Origin: Carnobacterium inhibens subsp. inhibens DSM 13024
GTDB taxonomy: Bacteria > Bacillota > Bacilli > Lactobacillales > Carnobacteriaceae
Direction of reading: 5' to 3'
NCBI RefSeq assembly: GCF_000746825.1
Contig: NZ_JQIV01000006.1
Span: forward strand, 310,001-374,000
DNA length: 64,000 bases
A model generated the notes under the pieces. It was not told where the DNA came from and did not search any database. It saw nothing but the letters and a program-made list of their open reading frames with translations. Shown here in pieces: positions 21,577-33,235 of the stretch; positions within the stretch are counted from its first letter, which is position 1, and every line of letters starts with the position of its first letter. Both the position numbers and the translations under genes were made by a program.

Positions 21577-21601
21577 TTCATGCAATAAATTTATGAAAAT
21601 G
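21577..21601 (+). promoter_or_regulatory. Candidate ARG box at the argG transcript start
   Basis: The AT-rich segment with TGCAATAAATTTATGA resembles an ArgR/AhrC operator (TNTGNATWWWWATNCANA) with mismatches. A second, weaker copy lies around 21461-21480 (AATGAATATATTTATC). The position over the transcript start suits repression. Confidence 0.3.
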
Positions 21602-21611
21602 AGGTGTCGTT

Positions 21612-22826
21612 ATGAAAAAAGGAAAAGTAGTTTTAGCTTACTCGGGAGGATTAGATACATCTGTCTCCATTAAATGGTTGATCGACGAAGGATACGATGT
21701 AGTCGCTTGTTGTTTAGATGTTGGAGAAGGCAAAAACTTAGACTTTATTAAAGAAAAAGCATTAAAAATGGGAGCTAGCGCATCATATACAATCGATGCA
21801 AAAGAAGAATTTGCAAACGACTATGCATTGATCGCATTGCAAGCTCATACGTATTATGAAGGTAAATACCCTCTGATTTCTGCGTTATCTCGTCCGCTGA
21901 TTGCTAAAAAATTAGTTGAAGTGGCTTTAAAAGAGGAAGCGGTAGCTGTAGCCCACGGCTGTACAGGAAAAGGAAATGATCAAGTTCGTTTTGAAGTTGC
22001 GATCCATTCTTTAGCTCCCCAATTAACCGTCCTTTCACCAGTTCGTGATTGGACATGGTCAAGAGAAGAAGAAATCAATTATGCTATTGAACATAACATT
22101 CCTGTACCAATTGATTTAGATAATCCGTTCTCCATCGATCAAAATCTTTGGGGAAGAAGTAATGAGTGCGGCATTTTAGAAAATCCATGGATTGCTCCGC
22201 CAGAAGTTGCTTATGACCTAACTACCAGCTTAGAAGATACACCAGACATTCCAGAAATGATTGAAATTGAATTTTTAGCGGGTGTACCGGTAGCTCTTGA
22301 TGGAGTTGAGTACAGTTTGCCGGATTTAATCCAACAGTTGAATAGCATTGCAGGAAAACATGGGGTGGGTCGGATCGATCATATTGAAAACAGATTGATT
22401 GGAATCAAATCTCGTGAAGTATATGAAGCTCCAGGAGCAGTAACGCTTATGACTGCTCATAAAGAATTGGAAGATTTAACATTCGTTAAAGATATCGCAC
22501 ACTTTAAACCCATAATCGAACAAAAAATAACAGAAATGATTTATAACGGTCTATGGTTTAATCCATTAACCGAAAGTTTAATTGCCTTTTTGAAATCAAC
22601 TCAAAAATACGTGAATGGAACGGTTCGTGTAAAATTATTCAAAGGTCATGCGATAGTAGAAGGCAGAAAATCGCCAAATTCATTGTATGATGAAAACTTG
22701 GCAACTTATACTTCTGCTGATACGTTCAATCAAGAAGCTTCAGTTGGATTCATTAAGTTATGGGGTCTGCCAACAAAAGTGCATGCAGAAGTAAATAAAG
22801 TAAAAGATACAGTTAAATTAAAATAA
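21612..22826 (+). CDS. argG: Argininosuccinate synthase
   Basis: Joins citrulline and aspartate with ATP, the penultimate step of arginine synthesis. The 404-aa protein begins with the PP-loop ATP motif [17 protein letters not shown]. It contains [16 protein letters not shown] near residue 115 and [15 protein letters not shown] near 178, all typical of ArgG. TGAGGTG precedes the ATG. It forms an operon with argH. No other arginine genes are in the window, so citrulline must come from genes elsewhere or from uptake. Confidence 0.98.
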   Translation: MKKGKVVLAYSGGLDTSVSIKWLIDEGYDVVACCLDVGEGKNLDFIKEKALKMGASASYTIDAKEEFANDYALIALQAHTYYEGKYPLISALSRPLIAKKLVEVALKEEAVAVAHGCTGKGNDQVRFEVAIHSLAPQLTVLSPVRDWTWSREEEINYAIEHNIPVPIDLDNPFSIDQNLWGRSNECGILENPWIAPPEVAYDLTTSLEDTPDIPEMIEIEFLAGVPVALDGVEYSLPDLIQQLNSIAGKHGVGRIDHIENRLIGIKSREVYEAPGAVTLMTAHKELEDLTFVKDIAHFKPIIEQKITEMIYNGLWFNPLTESLIAFLKSTQKYVNGTVRVKLFKGHAIVEGRKSPNSLYDENLATYTSADTFNQEASVGFIKLWGLPTKVHAEVNKVKDTVKLK

Positions 22827-22864
22827 CTAAATACAACTAGTCAAATACAGTTAGGATGACAAAG

Positions 22865-24247
22865 ATGAAAAAATTATGGGGCGGTCGTTTTGAAGGCGAA
22901 AATCAAAAATGGATCGATGAATTTGGAGCTTCCATTGAAGTAGATCAAGTTTTGGCTGAGGAAGACATAATTGGGAGCTTAGCTCACGTCAAAATGTTAG
23001 CCAAAACATCGATCGTCAGTCAAGAAGAAGCAGATGAAATTATCAAAGGATTAGAACGATTATTAGTAAAAGCAAAAAATAAAGAGTTGATATTTTCTAT
23101 TGAAAATGAAGACATTCATTTGAATATTGAGACGCTTCTTCATAAAGAAATTGGGCCTGTGGCAGGAAAGCTGCATACGGCCAGAAGTCGCAATGATCAA
23201 GTAGCGACCGATATGCATCTTTATTTGAAAAAACAGGTTGGAGAAGTTTCTGAGCTGCTGGAAGACTTAAAAAAAGTTATTTTGCTAAAAGCTGAAGATC
23301 ATGTTGAGACCATTATTCCTGGTTACACTCATTTGCAACATGCACAACCGATTTCTTTTGCTCATCATCTGTTGGCTTACTATAATATGTTTAAACGAGA
23401 TCTCGAACGCTATCAAGAAAGTTTCAAACGAATCGATTTTTCCCCTTTAGGTGCTGCAGCTCTAGCCGGTACTACTTTTCCAATTGATCGTTTAGAGACT
23501 GCTGAACAACTAGGATTCAATTCTATTTATTCAAATAGTCTAGATGCGGTAAGTGATCGTGACTATATCATTGAGTTTCTGTCAAACAGCAGTATAGTGA
23601 TGATGCATCTTTCCCGTTTTTGTGAAGAAATCATTCTTTGGACCAGTCATGAATACCAATTCGTTAGTCTGACGGATACTTATTCTACTGGAAGTTCAAT
23701 TATGCCGCAAAAGAAAAATCCAGATATGGCAGAATTGATCCGAGGGAAAACAGGTCGAGTATATGGCAATCTATTTTCATTATTAACAATAATGAAAGGT
23801 TTGCCATTAGCTTATAATAAAGACTTACAAGAAGATAAAGAAGGTATGTTTGATACGGTAAAAACAACCAAAGAGTGTTTGAAAGTTTTTTCTGGCATGT
23901 TAGAAGGTATGGTCATCAATGAAGAGAAGATGAGTGAAGCAACAACTCAGGATTTCTCAAATGCGACTGAATTGGCTGACTATCTTGCTTCAAAAGGTAT
24001 ACCGTTTAGAGAAGCACATGAAATCGTGGGCAAACTTGTATTAAACTGCCTGAAGAATGGTGGGTTTTTACAAGATATTCCGTTAGCAGAGTTTCAAAAA
24101 GTCGCACCAGTCATCCAAGAAGATGTTTATGCCTTGCTGGACTCTCGTATGGCTGTTGAAAGAAGAAATTCTTTAGGCGGCACTGGATTCGTTCAAGTCA
24201 AACAAGAAATAAAAAAAGCTAAGAAAGAGTGCAGTTTAATCCAATAG
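22865..24247 (+). CDS. argH: Argininosuccinate lyase
   Basis: Cleaves argininosuccinate to arginine and fumarate. The 460-aa product starts [11 protein letters not shown] and carries [19 protein letters not shown]. The fumarase/aspartase superfamily signature [12 protein letters not shown], with the catalytic Ser loop, lies near residue 280. I chose the ATG at 22865, with AGGA eight bases upstream and the canonical N-terminus, over an ATG three codons earlier that has no ribosome-binding site. It lies 38 bases after argG and ends at a terminator. Confidence 0.97.
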   Translation: MKKLWGGRFEGENQKWIDEFGASIEVDQVLAEEDIIGSLAHVKMLAKTSIVSQEEADEIIKGLERLLVKAKNKELIFSIENEDIHLNIETLLHKEIGPVAGKLHTARSRNDQVATDMHLYLKKQVGEVSELLEDLKKVILLKAEDHVETIIPGYTHLQHAQPISFAHHLLAYYNMFKRDLERYQESFKRIDFSPLGAAALAGTTFPIDRLETAEQLGFNSIYSNSLDAVSDRDYIIEFLSNSSIVMMHLSRFCEEIILWTSHEYQFVSLTDTYSTGSSIMPQKKNPDMAELIRGKTGRVYGNLFSLLTIMKGLPLAYNKDLQEDKEGMFDTVKTTKECLKVFSGMLEGMVINEEKMSEATTQDFSNATELADYLASKGIPFREAHEIVGKLVLNCLKNGGFLQDIPLAEFQKVAPVIQEDVYALLDSRMAVERRNSLGGTGFVQVKQEIKKAKKECSLIQ

Positions 24248-24249
24248 AA

Positions 24250-24293
24250 ACGGTATTAAAAATGGGCATACCATTTTTAATGCCGCTTTTTTT
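24250..24293 (+). terminator. Intrinsic terminator of argGH
   Basis: CGG.ATTAAAAATGG pairs with CCATTTTTAAT.CCG around GCATA, followed by seven T. Confidence 0.92.
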
Positions 24294-24374
24294 AATTAGA
24301 AATGCTGAAATATCAAGGTTAATGAGATCAATTAAAATAAACGTCAAAATTAGTCAAAAATTAAGCAAAAATTA

Positions 24375-24403
24375 TTGACAGAATTAGTTATATTTGGTAA
24401 ATT
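24375..24403 (+). promoter_or_regulatory. Sigma-A promoter of hrcA-grpE-dnaK
   Basis: A perfect TTGACA is followed after 17 bp by TAAATT, with TG just before the -10. The CIRCE element lies directly downstream. Confidence 0.8.
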
Positions 24404-24413
24404 AATACATGTG

Positions 24414-24440
24414 TTAGCACTCAATAGTTTCAAGTGCTAA
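24414..24440 (+). promoter_or_regulatory. CIRCE operator (HrcA binding site)
   Basis: TTAGCACTC, nine bases, then AAGTGCTAA matches the CIRCE inverted repeat with one mismatch in the right arm (A for G). It lies between the promoter and hrcA, so HrcA can repress its own operon. Confidence 0.93.
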
Positions 24441-24455
24441 AAAGAGGTGATGTAA

Positions 24456-25493
24456 ATGTTAACTGAAAGGCAGATTTTGATCTTAAAGTCTATCATTCGC
24501 TTATACACTTCATATGAGACTCCAATCGGGTCTAAGACCTTAATGAATGAAGCGGATATTAATTTTAGTTCTGCTACCATTCGGAATGAGATGGGACGTC
24601 TTGAAGAACTAGGCTTCATTGAAAAAACACATTCGTCATCAGGTCGTGTTCCTTCATTAAAAGGCTATCGTTTTTATGTGGACTATCTGGTTCATCCAGC
24701 AAAAATACAACAAAAAGATCTTGCAGTCATCAAGAGTGCATTAGGAAATCAATTTAGACAGTTGGATGAAATTGTTTTTCAATCGGCTGAATTGCTTTCA
24801 AGTTTGACCAGCTACACAGCTATCGCGTTAGGTCCTGAGATCAAAGAGAGTATCTTGACCGGTTTTCGTTTGGTACCATTAAATGATTATCAAGTCATGG
24901 CCATATTAGTTACCAATAAGGGCCATGTAGAGAACCAGGTATTTACTATTCCAAAATCAATGGATGCTAATGAGTTAGAAAAAATTGTTCGTATCTTTAA
25001 TGAACAATTAGTTGGATTGCCACTAATGGAAGTCTTTAGAAGGCTGAAAACAGACATTCCTTTATTGTTGAACAAATATGTTAAGACAAGTGAAGGAATG
25101 ATGGACATCTTTGAAAGTATTTTTATGAAAGCTGGACAAGATCGGATGCATGTAGGTGGAAGAATGAATATACTAGATTTCTCAAGTGAGTTGAATGTTG
25201 AGAAATTCAAATCTATTTATTCCTTAATGGATGGTACTCATGATTTATCTTCTCTATTGATTCCTAGTACATCAGGAATCACTGTGAAAATTGGCACTGA
25301 GTTAAATAATGAACTCTTTAATGAGTTTAGTTTAATTACAGCTAGCTATGATATTGCAGGATATAACTCAGGAGTTATCGCTTTGTTAGGTCCGACGAAT
25401 ATGCCTTATTCAAAAATGATTGGACTTGTGGATGTATTTAGACATGAGCTTTCAAGAAAAATAATCGACTACTACAATTCAGTAGATGATTAA
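24456..25493 (+). CDS. hrcA: Heat-inducible transcription repressor HrcA
   Basis: Represses class I heat-shock genes by binding CIRCE; folding of HrcA depends on GroEL. The 345-aa protein has an N-terminal winged helix with LTERQILILKSIIRLYTSYE and SSATIRNEMGRLEELGFIEK, then the typical SSGRVPSLKGYRFYVDYL. The C-terminal part has the GAF-like HrcA domain ending in GPTNMPYSKMIGLVD. GAGGTGATG precedes the ATG. It is first in the operon with grpE and dnaK. Confidence 0.97.
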   Translation: MLTERQILILKSIIRLYTSYETPIGSKTLMNEADINFSSATIRNEMGRLEELGFIEKTHSSSGRVPSLKGYRFYVDYLVHPAKIQQKDLAVIKSALGNQFRQLDEIVFQSAELLSSLTSYTAIALGPEIKESILTGFRLVPLNDYQVMAILVTNKGHVENQVFTIPKSMDANELEKIVRIFNEQLVGLPLMEVFRRLKTDIPLLLNKYVKTSEGMMDIFESIFMKAGQDRMHVGGRMNILDFSSELNVEKFKSIYSLMDGTHDLSSLLIPSTSGITVKIGTELNNELFNEFSLITASYDIAGYNSGVIALLGPTNMPYSKMIGLVDVFRHELSRKIIDYYNSVDD

Positions 25494-25512
25494 TCAAAAA
25501 GGAGCTGTTGAT

Positions 25513-26094
25513 GTGGCTAGAAATAAAAAAGATAAGCAAGAACAAGAAGTCGTTGAAGAATCAACAATAGAAACAGTAGAAGAAACTCTTGAAAATAGAG
25601 CAGAAAATACTGAATCTGTTGAAGAAGAACAACAACCAGAAATTGATGAACTTGCTGAAGCAAGAGCTGCTTTAAATGAAATGGAAAACAAATATTTGCG
25701 TGTTCAAGCTGAAATGGCAAATATCCAAAAACGCAATGCAAAAGAGCGTGAAGATGCGGCTAAGTACCGTTCACAGTCTTTAGCAACAGAATTACTTCCA
25801 GTTATTGATAGCTTAGAACGTGCTCTAGCTATAGAAGTAAAAGATGAGCATGGAGAAAGTTTGAAAAAAGGGATCGAAATGGTAATGGAAACCTTCAACA
25901 CTGCATTAAAAAATGAAGGAATTGACGTTATCGATCCTTTAAATAAACCTTTTGATCCTAATTTTCATCAGGCTATTCAAACCGTACCTGTTGAAGAAGG
26001 TCAAACAAGTGAAACAGTTGTACAAGTTTTACAAAAAGGGTATGATTTAAAGGGACGCGTATTACGTCCAGCAATGGTTATCGTTGCTCAATAA
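25513..26094 (+). CDS. grpE: Nucleotide exchange factor GrpE
   Basis: Releases ADP from DnaK. The 193-aa protein has an acidic, Glu-rich N-terminal tail and then a long coiled coil from about residue 45, with LRVQAEMANIQKRNAKERED. It ends with the beta-domain signature PFDPNFHQAI...GRVLRPAMVIVAQ. I chose the GTG at 25513 because AAGGAG precedes it by eight bases; the ATG at 25486 overlaps the hrcA stop and has no ribosome-binding site. It lies between hrcA and dnaK. Confidence 0.95.
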   Translation: MARNKKDKQEQEVVEESTIETVEETLENRAENTESVEEEQQPEIDELAEARAALNEMENKYLRVQAEMANIQKRNAKEREDAAKYRSQSLATELLPVIDSLERALAIEVKDEHGESLKKGIEMVMETFNTALKNEGIDVIDPLNKPFDPNFHQAIQTVPVEEGQTSETVVQVLQKGYDLKGRVLRPAMVIVAQ

Positions 26095-26132
26095 TGCTTA
26101 TAAAAATATAAAAAAACTAAAATAATATATAA

Positions 26133-27989
<1,857 letters not shown>

Positions 27990-28010
27990 TCGTATCAATA
28001 GATGATGGAA

Positions 28011-28050
28011 TGAGAAAGCCAAGGCAAATTGCTTTTGGCTTTTTCTTCTA
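28011..28050 (+). terminator. Intrinsic terminator after dnaK
   Basis: GAGAAAGCCAA.GCAA pairs with TTGC.TTTTGGCTTTTTC. It separates dnaJ from the CIRCE-controlled operon. Confidence 0.85.
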
Positions 28051-28122
28051 GATATGCTATGCTCATTAAGGCTAATTTAGAGGATAGATAAAAATTGTCA
28101 TACGTAACGATGGAGGGAAATT

Positions 28123-29280
28123 ATGGCTAAAAGAGACTTATACGAAGTATTAGGAGTATCAAAAAGTGCTTCCGATGATGAAATAAAAAAGGCATACCGA
28201 AAATTATCAAAGAAGTTCCACCCAGACATTAATAAAGAAGCTGGGGCAGAAGAAAAATTTAAAGAAGTTGCTGAAGCTTATGAAGTATTAAGTGATGCGA
28301 ATAAACGGGCTGCTTACGATCAATATGGTCATGCAAGTACTGATCCAAACTTTGGAGCAGGCGGTGGCGGATTCGGCGGCGGTGGCTTTGGTGGTGGTTT
28401 CGGTGGCGGCGGATTTGAAGATATCTTTGAATCATTCTTTGGTGGCGGAGGTCGTTCATACAATCCAAACGCTCCTCGCCAAGGAGAAGATTTACAGTAC
28501 TCTTTAAATCTTGAATTTGAAGAAGCTATCTTTGGTAAAGAAACAACGATCAGCTACAACCGTGAAGAAGAATGTAAAACGTGTCATGGTGATGGTGCTA
28601 AACCTGGTACTCACCCTGTAACGTGTTCTAAATGTCATGGTACAGGTTCATTAAATGTTGAACGGAATACTCCGCTTGGTCGAGTAATGACTCGTCAAAC
28701 CTGTGATGTTTGTCATGGTACTGGTCAAGAAATTAAAGAGTCTTGTCCAACTTGTCATGGTTCTGGACACATGAAAGACAAACATACGGTTAAAGTGACT
28801 GTCCCTGCAGGTGTTGAAGATGGAAATCAAATGCGCTTGAACGGTCAAGGTGAAGCCGGTAAGAATGGCGGACCATACGGCGATTTATATGTTGTTTTCC
28901 GTGTGAAACCCAGCAAAGAATTTGAACGAAATGGATCAGAAATTTATTATGAATTGCCGATCAATTTTGTCCAAGCTACTCTAGGGGATGAAGTTGAAGT
29001 TCCAACCGTCCATGGTAAAGTTAAACTTAAAATACCTGCTGGAACTCAAACAGAAACGAACTTCCGCTTGAGAGGCAAAGGAGCACCAAAATTACGCGGT
29101 ACAGGTACTGGAGACCAACACGTAAAAGTTAAATTGATGACGCCAAAAAATCTATCAAAAGAACAAACAGACTTATTGAGACAATTTGCTCAAGCGAGCG
29201 GTATGGAAGTTGAAGAACAAGATGGTTCTATTTTTGATAAAGTAAAAGACGCATTTAAAGCAGATAAGAAAAAGAAATGA
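28123..29280 (+). CDS. dnaJ: Chaperone DnaJ (Hsp40)
   Basis: Co-chaperone that loads substrates on DnaK and stimulates its ATPase. The 385-aa protein has the J domain (1-70) with HPD in [11 protein letters not shown] Gly/Phe-rich linker of GGGGFGGG repeats spans about 78-115. Four CxxCxGxG zinc repeats lie at about 150-215, followed by the two C-terminal beta domains. GGAGGG precedes the ATG. Unlike the upstream trio it stands behind its own terminator-separated spacer, and I see no CIRCE copy there. Confidence 0.98.
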   Translation: MAKRDLYEVLGVSKSASDDEIKKAYRKLSKKFHPDINKEAGAEEKFKEVAEAYEVLSDANKRAAYDQYGHASTDPNFGAGGGGFGGGGFGGGFGGGGFEDIFESFFGGGGRSYNPNAPRQGEDLQYSLNLEFEEAIFGKETTISYNREEECKTCHGDGAKPGTHPVTCSKCHGTGSLNVERNTPLGRVMTRQTCDVCHGTGQEIKESCPTCHGSGHMKDKHTVKVTVPAGVEDGNQMRLNGQGEAGKNGGPYGDLYVVFRVKPSKEFERNGSEIYYELPINFVQATLGDEVEVPTVHGKVKLKIPAGTQTETNFRLRGKGAPKLRGTGTGDQHVKVKLMTPKNLSKEQTDLLRQFAQASGMEVEEQDGSIFDKVKDAFKADKKKK

Positions 29281-29319
29281 ACCGATTGGTTTAATAAGAA
29301 TTAGCATTATGTATGATCT

Positions 29320-29356
29320 GAAAGAAAACCTAAGCGATCGCTTAGGTTTTCTTTTG
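29320..29356. terminator. Perfect palindromic terminator after dnaJ
   Basis: AAAGAAAACCTAAGC-GATC-GCTTAGGTTTTCTTT is a perfect 15-bp stem with a T-rich end. Confidence 0.9.
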
Positions 29357-29384
29357 CCTTAAACGTTAGTTTCTCTCTAATACA

Positions 29385-29413
29385 TTGTAATTCAAGGCTT
29401 TCACTGGTATAAT
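29385..29413 (+). promoter_or_regulatory. Sigma-A promoter of lepA
   Basis: TTGTAA and a consensus TATAAT are separated by 17 bp, with TG one base before the -10. Confidence 0.8.
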
Positions 29414-29461
29414 TTACAGTGACACTTTTTCGGAATAAATAAAGAAGGTAGGCACGACTAA

Positions 29462-31285
29462 ATGAATAAACAGGAATTAACTGAAAGACAAAAACGCATT
29501 CGGAATTTTTCCATTATTGCCCATATCGACCATGGAAAATCAACATTAGCCGATCGTATTTTACAAATGACACATACGGTTGCTGATCGTGATATGCAAG
29601 CACAATTATTGGATTCTATGGATCTTGAACGTGAGCGTGGAATCACCATCAAATTAAATGCGATTGAATTGAACTATACGGCAAAAGACGGCGAAACGTA
29701 CACGTTACACTTGATTGACACACCAGGACACGTCGATTTCACATATGAAGTTTCAAGAAGTTTGGCAGCCTGTGAAGGAGCTATTCTTGTTGTTGATGCA
29801 GCACAAGGAATCGAAGCTCAAACATTGGCAAACGTTTATCTTGCTTTAGACAACGATCTTGAAATCATACCGGTTATCAATAAAATCGATTTGCCAGCTG
29901 CAGATCCAGAGCGTGTTCGTGCTGAGATCGAAGATGTTATTGGGATCGATGCAAGTGAAGCTGTTTTTGCAAGTGCTAAAGCAGGTATTGGAATCGAAGA
30001 TATCTTAGAACAAATCGTAGAAAAAGTTCCTGCTCCAGTTGGCGACACTGACAGCCCTTTGAAAGCTTTAATATTTGATTCAGCTTACGATGCATATCGT
30101 GGAGTGGTATTGAATATCCGTGTGATGGAAGGGATGATCAAACCTGGAGATACCATGAAGATGATGAGTAATGGGAAAACTTTTGAAGTAGCTGAAGTGG
30201 GGATTTTCTCACCCAAACCGATCAAACGCGATTTCTTGATGGTTGGGGACGTTGGATACGTTACAGCTAACATCAAAACTGTTCAAGATACTCGAGTTGG
30301 GGATACGATCACATTAGCTAACAATCCTGCTGCAGAATCATTAGAAGGATACCGCAAAATGACGCCAATGGTTTATTGTGGAATGTACCCAATTGATTCA
30401 TCTCGTTATGGCGATTTAAGAGACGCTCTAGATAAGTTGCAATTAAACGATGCAGCTTTACAATTTGAAGCTGAAACTTCTCAAGCGCTTGGATTTGGGT
30501 ACCGTTGTGGATTCTTAGGACTATTGCACATGGACGTTATTCAAGAACGTCTTGAACGTGAATTTAACCTAGACTTGATTACAACAGCTCCATCCGTTAT
30601 TTATCATGCTAACTTAACAGATGGTACTCAAAAAATCGTAGCGAATCCGGCTGAAATGCCTGAACCAGGTGTGATTGAATCGATCGAAGAACCTTACGTT
30701 AAAGCAACAATCATGGTTCCAAATGATTACGTTGGTGCGGTTATGGAAATTTCACAACGCAAACGTGGCGACTTCTTAACAATGGATTACATGGACGATA
30801 ACCGAGTAAACGTAGTTTATGAAATTCCATTATCCGAAATTGTCTATGATTTCTTTGATAAATTAAAATCAAGTACTAAAGGATATGCTTCTTTAGACTA
30901 TGAAATGATTGGTTATAAGAAGAGTGATCTATCTAAGATGGATATTCTATTGAACGGCGAAAAAGTAGACGCTTTAGGATTTATCGTCCATAAAGACTTT
31001 GCTTTCAACCGTGGAAAAGCTATCGTTGATCAATTGAAGACGATCATTCCAAGACACCAATTCGAAATTCCAGTTCAAGCAGCAATCGGGCAAAAAATTG
31101 TTGCGCGTTCAAACATCAAAGCCTTGCGTAAAGATGTTACAGCTAAACTTTATGGTGGTGACGTAACCCGTCGTCAAAAACTATTGAAAAAACAAAAAGC
31201 TGGTAAAAAACGGATGAAACAAGTCGGATCCGTAGAAGTACCTCAAGAAGCATTTATGTCCGTTCTTAAGATGGATGACGAGTAA
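29462..31285 (+). CDS. lepA: Elongation factor 4 (LepA)
   Basis: A ribosome-bound GTPase related to EF-G that acts in back-translocation and in initiation/assembly. The 607-aa protein shows [14 protein letters not shown] (G1), [16 protein letters not shown] (G3) and NKIDLP (G4). Domains II, III and V follow, then the LepA-specific C-terminal domain ending near [21 protein letters not shown] precedes the ATG. It is monocistronic between its own promoter and a 21-bp terminator stem. Confidence 0.98.
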   Translation: MNKQELTERQKRIRNFSIIAHIDHGKSTLADRILQMTHTVADRDMQAQLLDSMDLERERGITIKLNAIELNYTAKDGETYTLHLIDTPGHVDFTYEVSRSLAACEGAILVVDAAQGIEAQTLANVYLALDNDLEIIPVINKIDLPAADPERVRAEIEDVIGIDASEAVFASAKAGIGIEDILEQIVEKVPAPVGDTDSPLKALIFDSAYDAYRGVVLNIRVMEGMIKPGDTMKMMSNGKTFEVAEVGIFSPKPIKRDFLMVGDVGYVTANIKTVQDTRVGDTITLANNPAAESLEGYRKMTPMVYCGMYPIDSSRYGDLRDALDKLQLNDAALQFEAETSQALGFGYRCGFLGLLHMDVIQERLEREFNLDLITTAPSVIYHANLTDGTQKIVANPAEMPEPGVIESIEEPYVKATIMVPNDYVGAVMEISQRKRGDFLTMDYMDDNRVNVVYEIPLSEIVYDFFDKLKSSTKGYASLDYEMIGYKKSDLSKMDILLNGEKVDALGFIVHKDFAFNRGKAIVDQLKTIIPRHQFEIPVQAAIGQKIVARSNIKALRKDVTAKLYGGDVTRRQKLLKKQKAGKKRMKQVGSVEVPQEAFMSVLKMDDE

Positions 31286-31312
31286 AAAAATGGTACAATT
31301 AAAGAAAAACTA

Positions 31313-31368
31313 AAACCTTCTGTCTAAAATAACTTTTATGTTATTTTAGACAGAAGGTTTATTTTTTT
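31313..31368. terminator. Terminator after lepA with a 21-bp perfect stem
   Basis: Positions 31313-31333 pair perfectly with 31340-31360 around TTTTAT, followed by ATTTTTTT. Confidence 0.95.
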
Positions 31369-31550
31369 ATATAACATTTTCAAAAAATCGAATACTTAAA
31401 TATTGTTGAAGGTTACGTGAGAATAAATGTTCAAGACAATATGGATAATTGAATTGCCGACTGTTCCTCTATAGTTTTATTTTTAGCTTCTAATTCTATC
31501 AATAAAGAAGAATTAATGTTCTAAGTATGTGAAAGCTAAAATTTATATAA

Positions 31551-31694
31551 TTATCTGTTGATTTTTTCCATATACAGGTTACGAATCGACTGTACTTGTG
31601 TTTTTACGACGAGTAGACGATCCAATGCTAAAGGAAAGACACCAATTCGGTCAAATAGGCTTTCAAGTACTGAACTAATAATTTTAATCAGTTC
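31551..31694 (-). pseudogene. C-terminal remnant of an unidentified gene
   Basis: A 47-codon open frame with protein-like composition (including DRIGVFPLALDRLLVVKTQV) ends in TAA and has a TAG immediately upstream. There is no start codon with a ribosome-binding site. It reads on the same strand as the CBASS genes but lies beyond their terminator. I do not recognise the family. Confidence 0.3.
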
Positions 31695-31702
31695 CTACAT
31701 AC

Positions 31703-31728
31703 AAAAAAGACACTTCGTTTGAAGTGTC
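31703..31728 (-). terminator. Terminator of the CBASS operon
   Basis: On the minus strand GACACTTC-AAAC-GAAGTGTC is followed by TTTTTT. Confidence 0.85.
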
Positions 31729-31751
31729 CGAAAAATATTATAGTAATTTTA

Positions 31752-32579
31752 TTAATCAATATTGGAAAACGTAATTTTTGCTAATTTTGTAATTTTATTT
31801 TTTTTAATAAAATAAATCCAACTAGGAGTAACACCAGAAACTTGGCGTTTTATAAAAACTATATTTTGAATTTCTCTAAAATCATCTTCATTTTTTGCTA
31901 AATTTAGTCGAAGATTTATTTCTTTATTTAATTTATTTACTTGCAGCGTTTTCAGGATCGTTGTGATAATCTTTTTGGATAAACTAGACATTACTAAAAA
32001 AACTGTTTTAAAATACTCAGTTAGAGTTGTATCTCGGAAGTATACAAATGTTAATAGTATTGAGATTATTAAAATACTTAGTAATATAGTATTTATACTA
32101 GCATCATAGTATACATTTTCACCTATAGCTTTTTTTAAAGTTGTTTGTTGATTTTCCTTATCATCGACGAACTCGTACCAATCTTTTACTCCTCTAGGTT
32201 TATCATTACCTGTATGATTCATCTGTGATTTAAACATTTTTTTATTCTTTGATTTAAGTATTTGAACTGGTTTAATAGTATTTTGAGAGATTTCTTTTTT
32301 CCAACCAAAAACATATTCGTCAAATACTTGTTTAAATTCCGCTGCTTTCGAAGTATATTGAGAAATGTAACTATCTAAAATTAATGTTGTTAAGAACCAT
32401 AAAATTAGTGAATAATCCATCCATATACTATTTGTCCATATCATTTTAAAGATAATAGTAATTAGAATACCTAGCCAATAAAAATTATCTAACAAATCAG
32501 CTTTATCATAATAATATCGAGCAGACGTTTGACAAGCTAAAGCTATATCAGTATTTTGTCTAGAATATATTGTATTCAT
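31752..32579 (-). CDS. S-4TM-type membrane effector of a CBASS system
   Basis: A 275-aa protein with four predicted membrane segments in two pairs (about 34-48, 56-72, 160-180, 188-207). A cytosolic middle region of about 85 residues lies between the pairs, and a basic C-terminal part follows. This architecture, the position beside a CD-NTase and the N-terminal QNTDIALACQTSARYYYDKA match the S-4TM effector family, which is predicted to permeabilise the membrane when it senses a cyclic oligonucleotide. ATG overlaps the E2 stop (ATGA), with AGGAGA upstream. The assignment is by pattern and context; no catalytic residues are expected. Confidence 0.78.
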   Translation of the reverse strand: MNTIYSRQNTDIALACQTSARYYYDKADLLDNFYWLGILITIIFKMIWTNSIWMDYSLILWFLTTLILDSYISQYTSKAAEFKQVFDEYVFGWKKEISQNTIKPVQILKSKNKKMFKSQMNHTGNDKPRGVKDWYEFVDDKENQQTTLKKAIGENVYYDASINTILLSILIISILLTFVYFRDTTLTEYFKTVFLVMSSLSKKIITTILKTLQVNKLNKEINLRLNLAKNEDDFREIQNIVFIKRQVSGVTPSWIYFIKKNKITKLAKITFSNID

Positions 32580-33235
32580 AAGTTTCTCCTATCTTTTAAA
32601 ATTTCTAAATCACTCATCGCCTGATTGTATAATAGACGTGATTTAGAAATTTTATGCAGTTCATAATAATGACATTTTTTCATTTTTTTACTGGAACCAC
32701 ATGGGCAGGGGAGATTTCTATTTTTATTTTTAACCGGAAGAGCAAATAATAGTTTTAAAACAATCCCTCTGTTTTCTGATTTAAATAGATATTGATAGCC
32801 TTCCAAAATACCTTTATTCCCATGGCTGCGCTCTACCACAGGCATTGTATGATACTTTTGATAATATGAATAAACAGTGAGGTACTCTACAATTAATTCA
32901 AAGTATTTATTGATAGTATAGTTTGGTAGTAATCTATACCTTAACTCCATCTCCGTACCTAAACAGAAGGAACCAGCTTTATCCGGATTAATATGATGGT
33001 ATGAATGAATTTTTCTTTCACCATACTCATAGCAAGTCGGTAATGATTTTGGATAAGAATAAGGGAGTTCAATCAAAATATTATAATCTAGAAATGTTTT
33101 AACTCCATTTATTTGACTACTACAAGAAATACACATAACAATTTTGTAAAAGTTTTTTTCTTCTATAATTTCTTTTATTGTCAGCCCAGATAAACTATTA
33201 ATACTTTGGATAATCAAGCTTTTAGATAGAATCAT
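32576..33235 (-). CDS. E2-like conjugation protein with C-terminal SEC-C zinc motif (CBASS)
   Basis: The 219-aa product has a UBC/E2-like core. PYSYPKSLP is followed by the active-site segment HINPDKAGSFCLGT, placing the likely catalytic Cys at residue 91. The C-terminus carries a SEC-C motif, CPCGSSKKMKKCH (about 177-189), a zinc-binding module. In type II CBASS, E1-E2 (Cap2) or E2-only proteins conjugate the CD-NTase C-terminus; no E1 or JAB protease is present here. I chose the ATG at 33235, with GGAG upstream and an ATGA overlap with the CD-NTase stop. A TTG four codons earlier is possible. Confidence 0.8.
   Translation of the reverse strand: MILSKSLIIQSINSLSGLTIKEIIEEKNFYKIVMCISCSSQINGVKTFLDYNILIELPYSYPKSLPTCYEYGERKIHSYHHINPDKAGSFCLGTEMELRYRLLPNYTINKYFELIVEYLTVYSYYQKYHTMPVVERSHGNKGILEGYQYLFKSENRGIVLKLLFALPVKNKNRNLPCPCGSSKKMKKCHYYELHKISKSRLLYNQAMSDLEILKDRRNL

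Larger units (their letters stand above)
31361..31750. other. Gene-free boundary between the core genome and the accessory region
   Basis: The stretch is AT-rich and has no intact gene. Its only coding-like content is the minus-strand fragment at 31551-31694. A hairpin for the leftward CBASS operon lies at 31703-31728. It marks the change from the conserved plus-strand core to a variable region. Confidence 0.5.

Noticed and set aside
28259-28507. Small frames on both strands within the dnaJ Gly-rich region
   Set aside because: They arise from the repetitive GGTGGCGG-type codons of the Gly/Phe linker.
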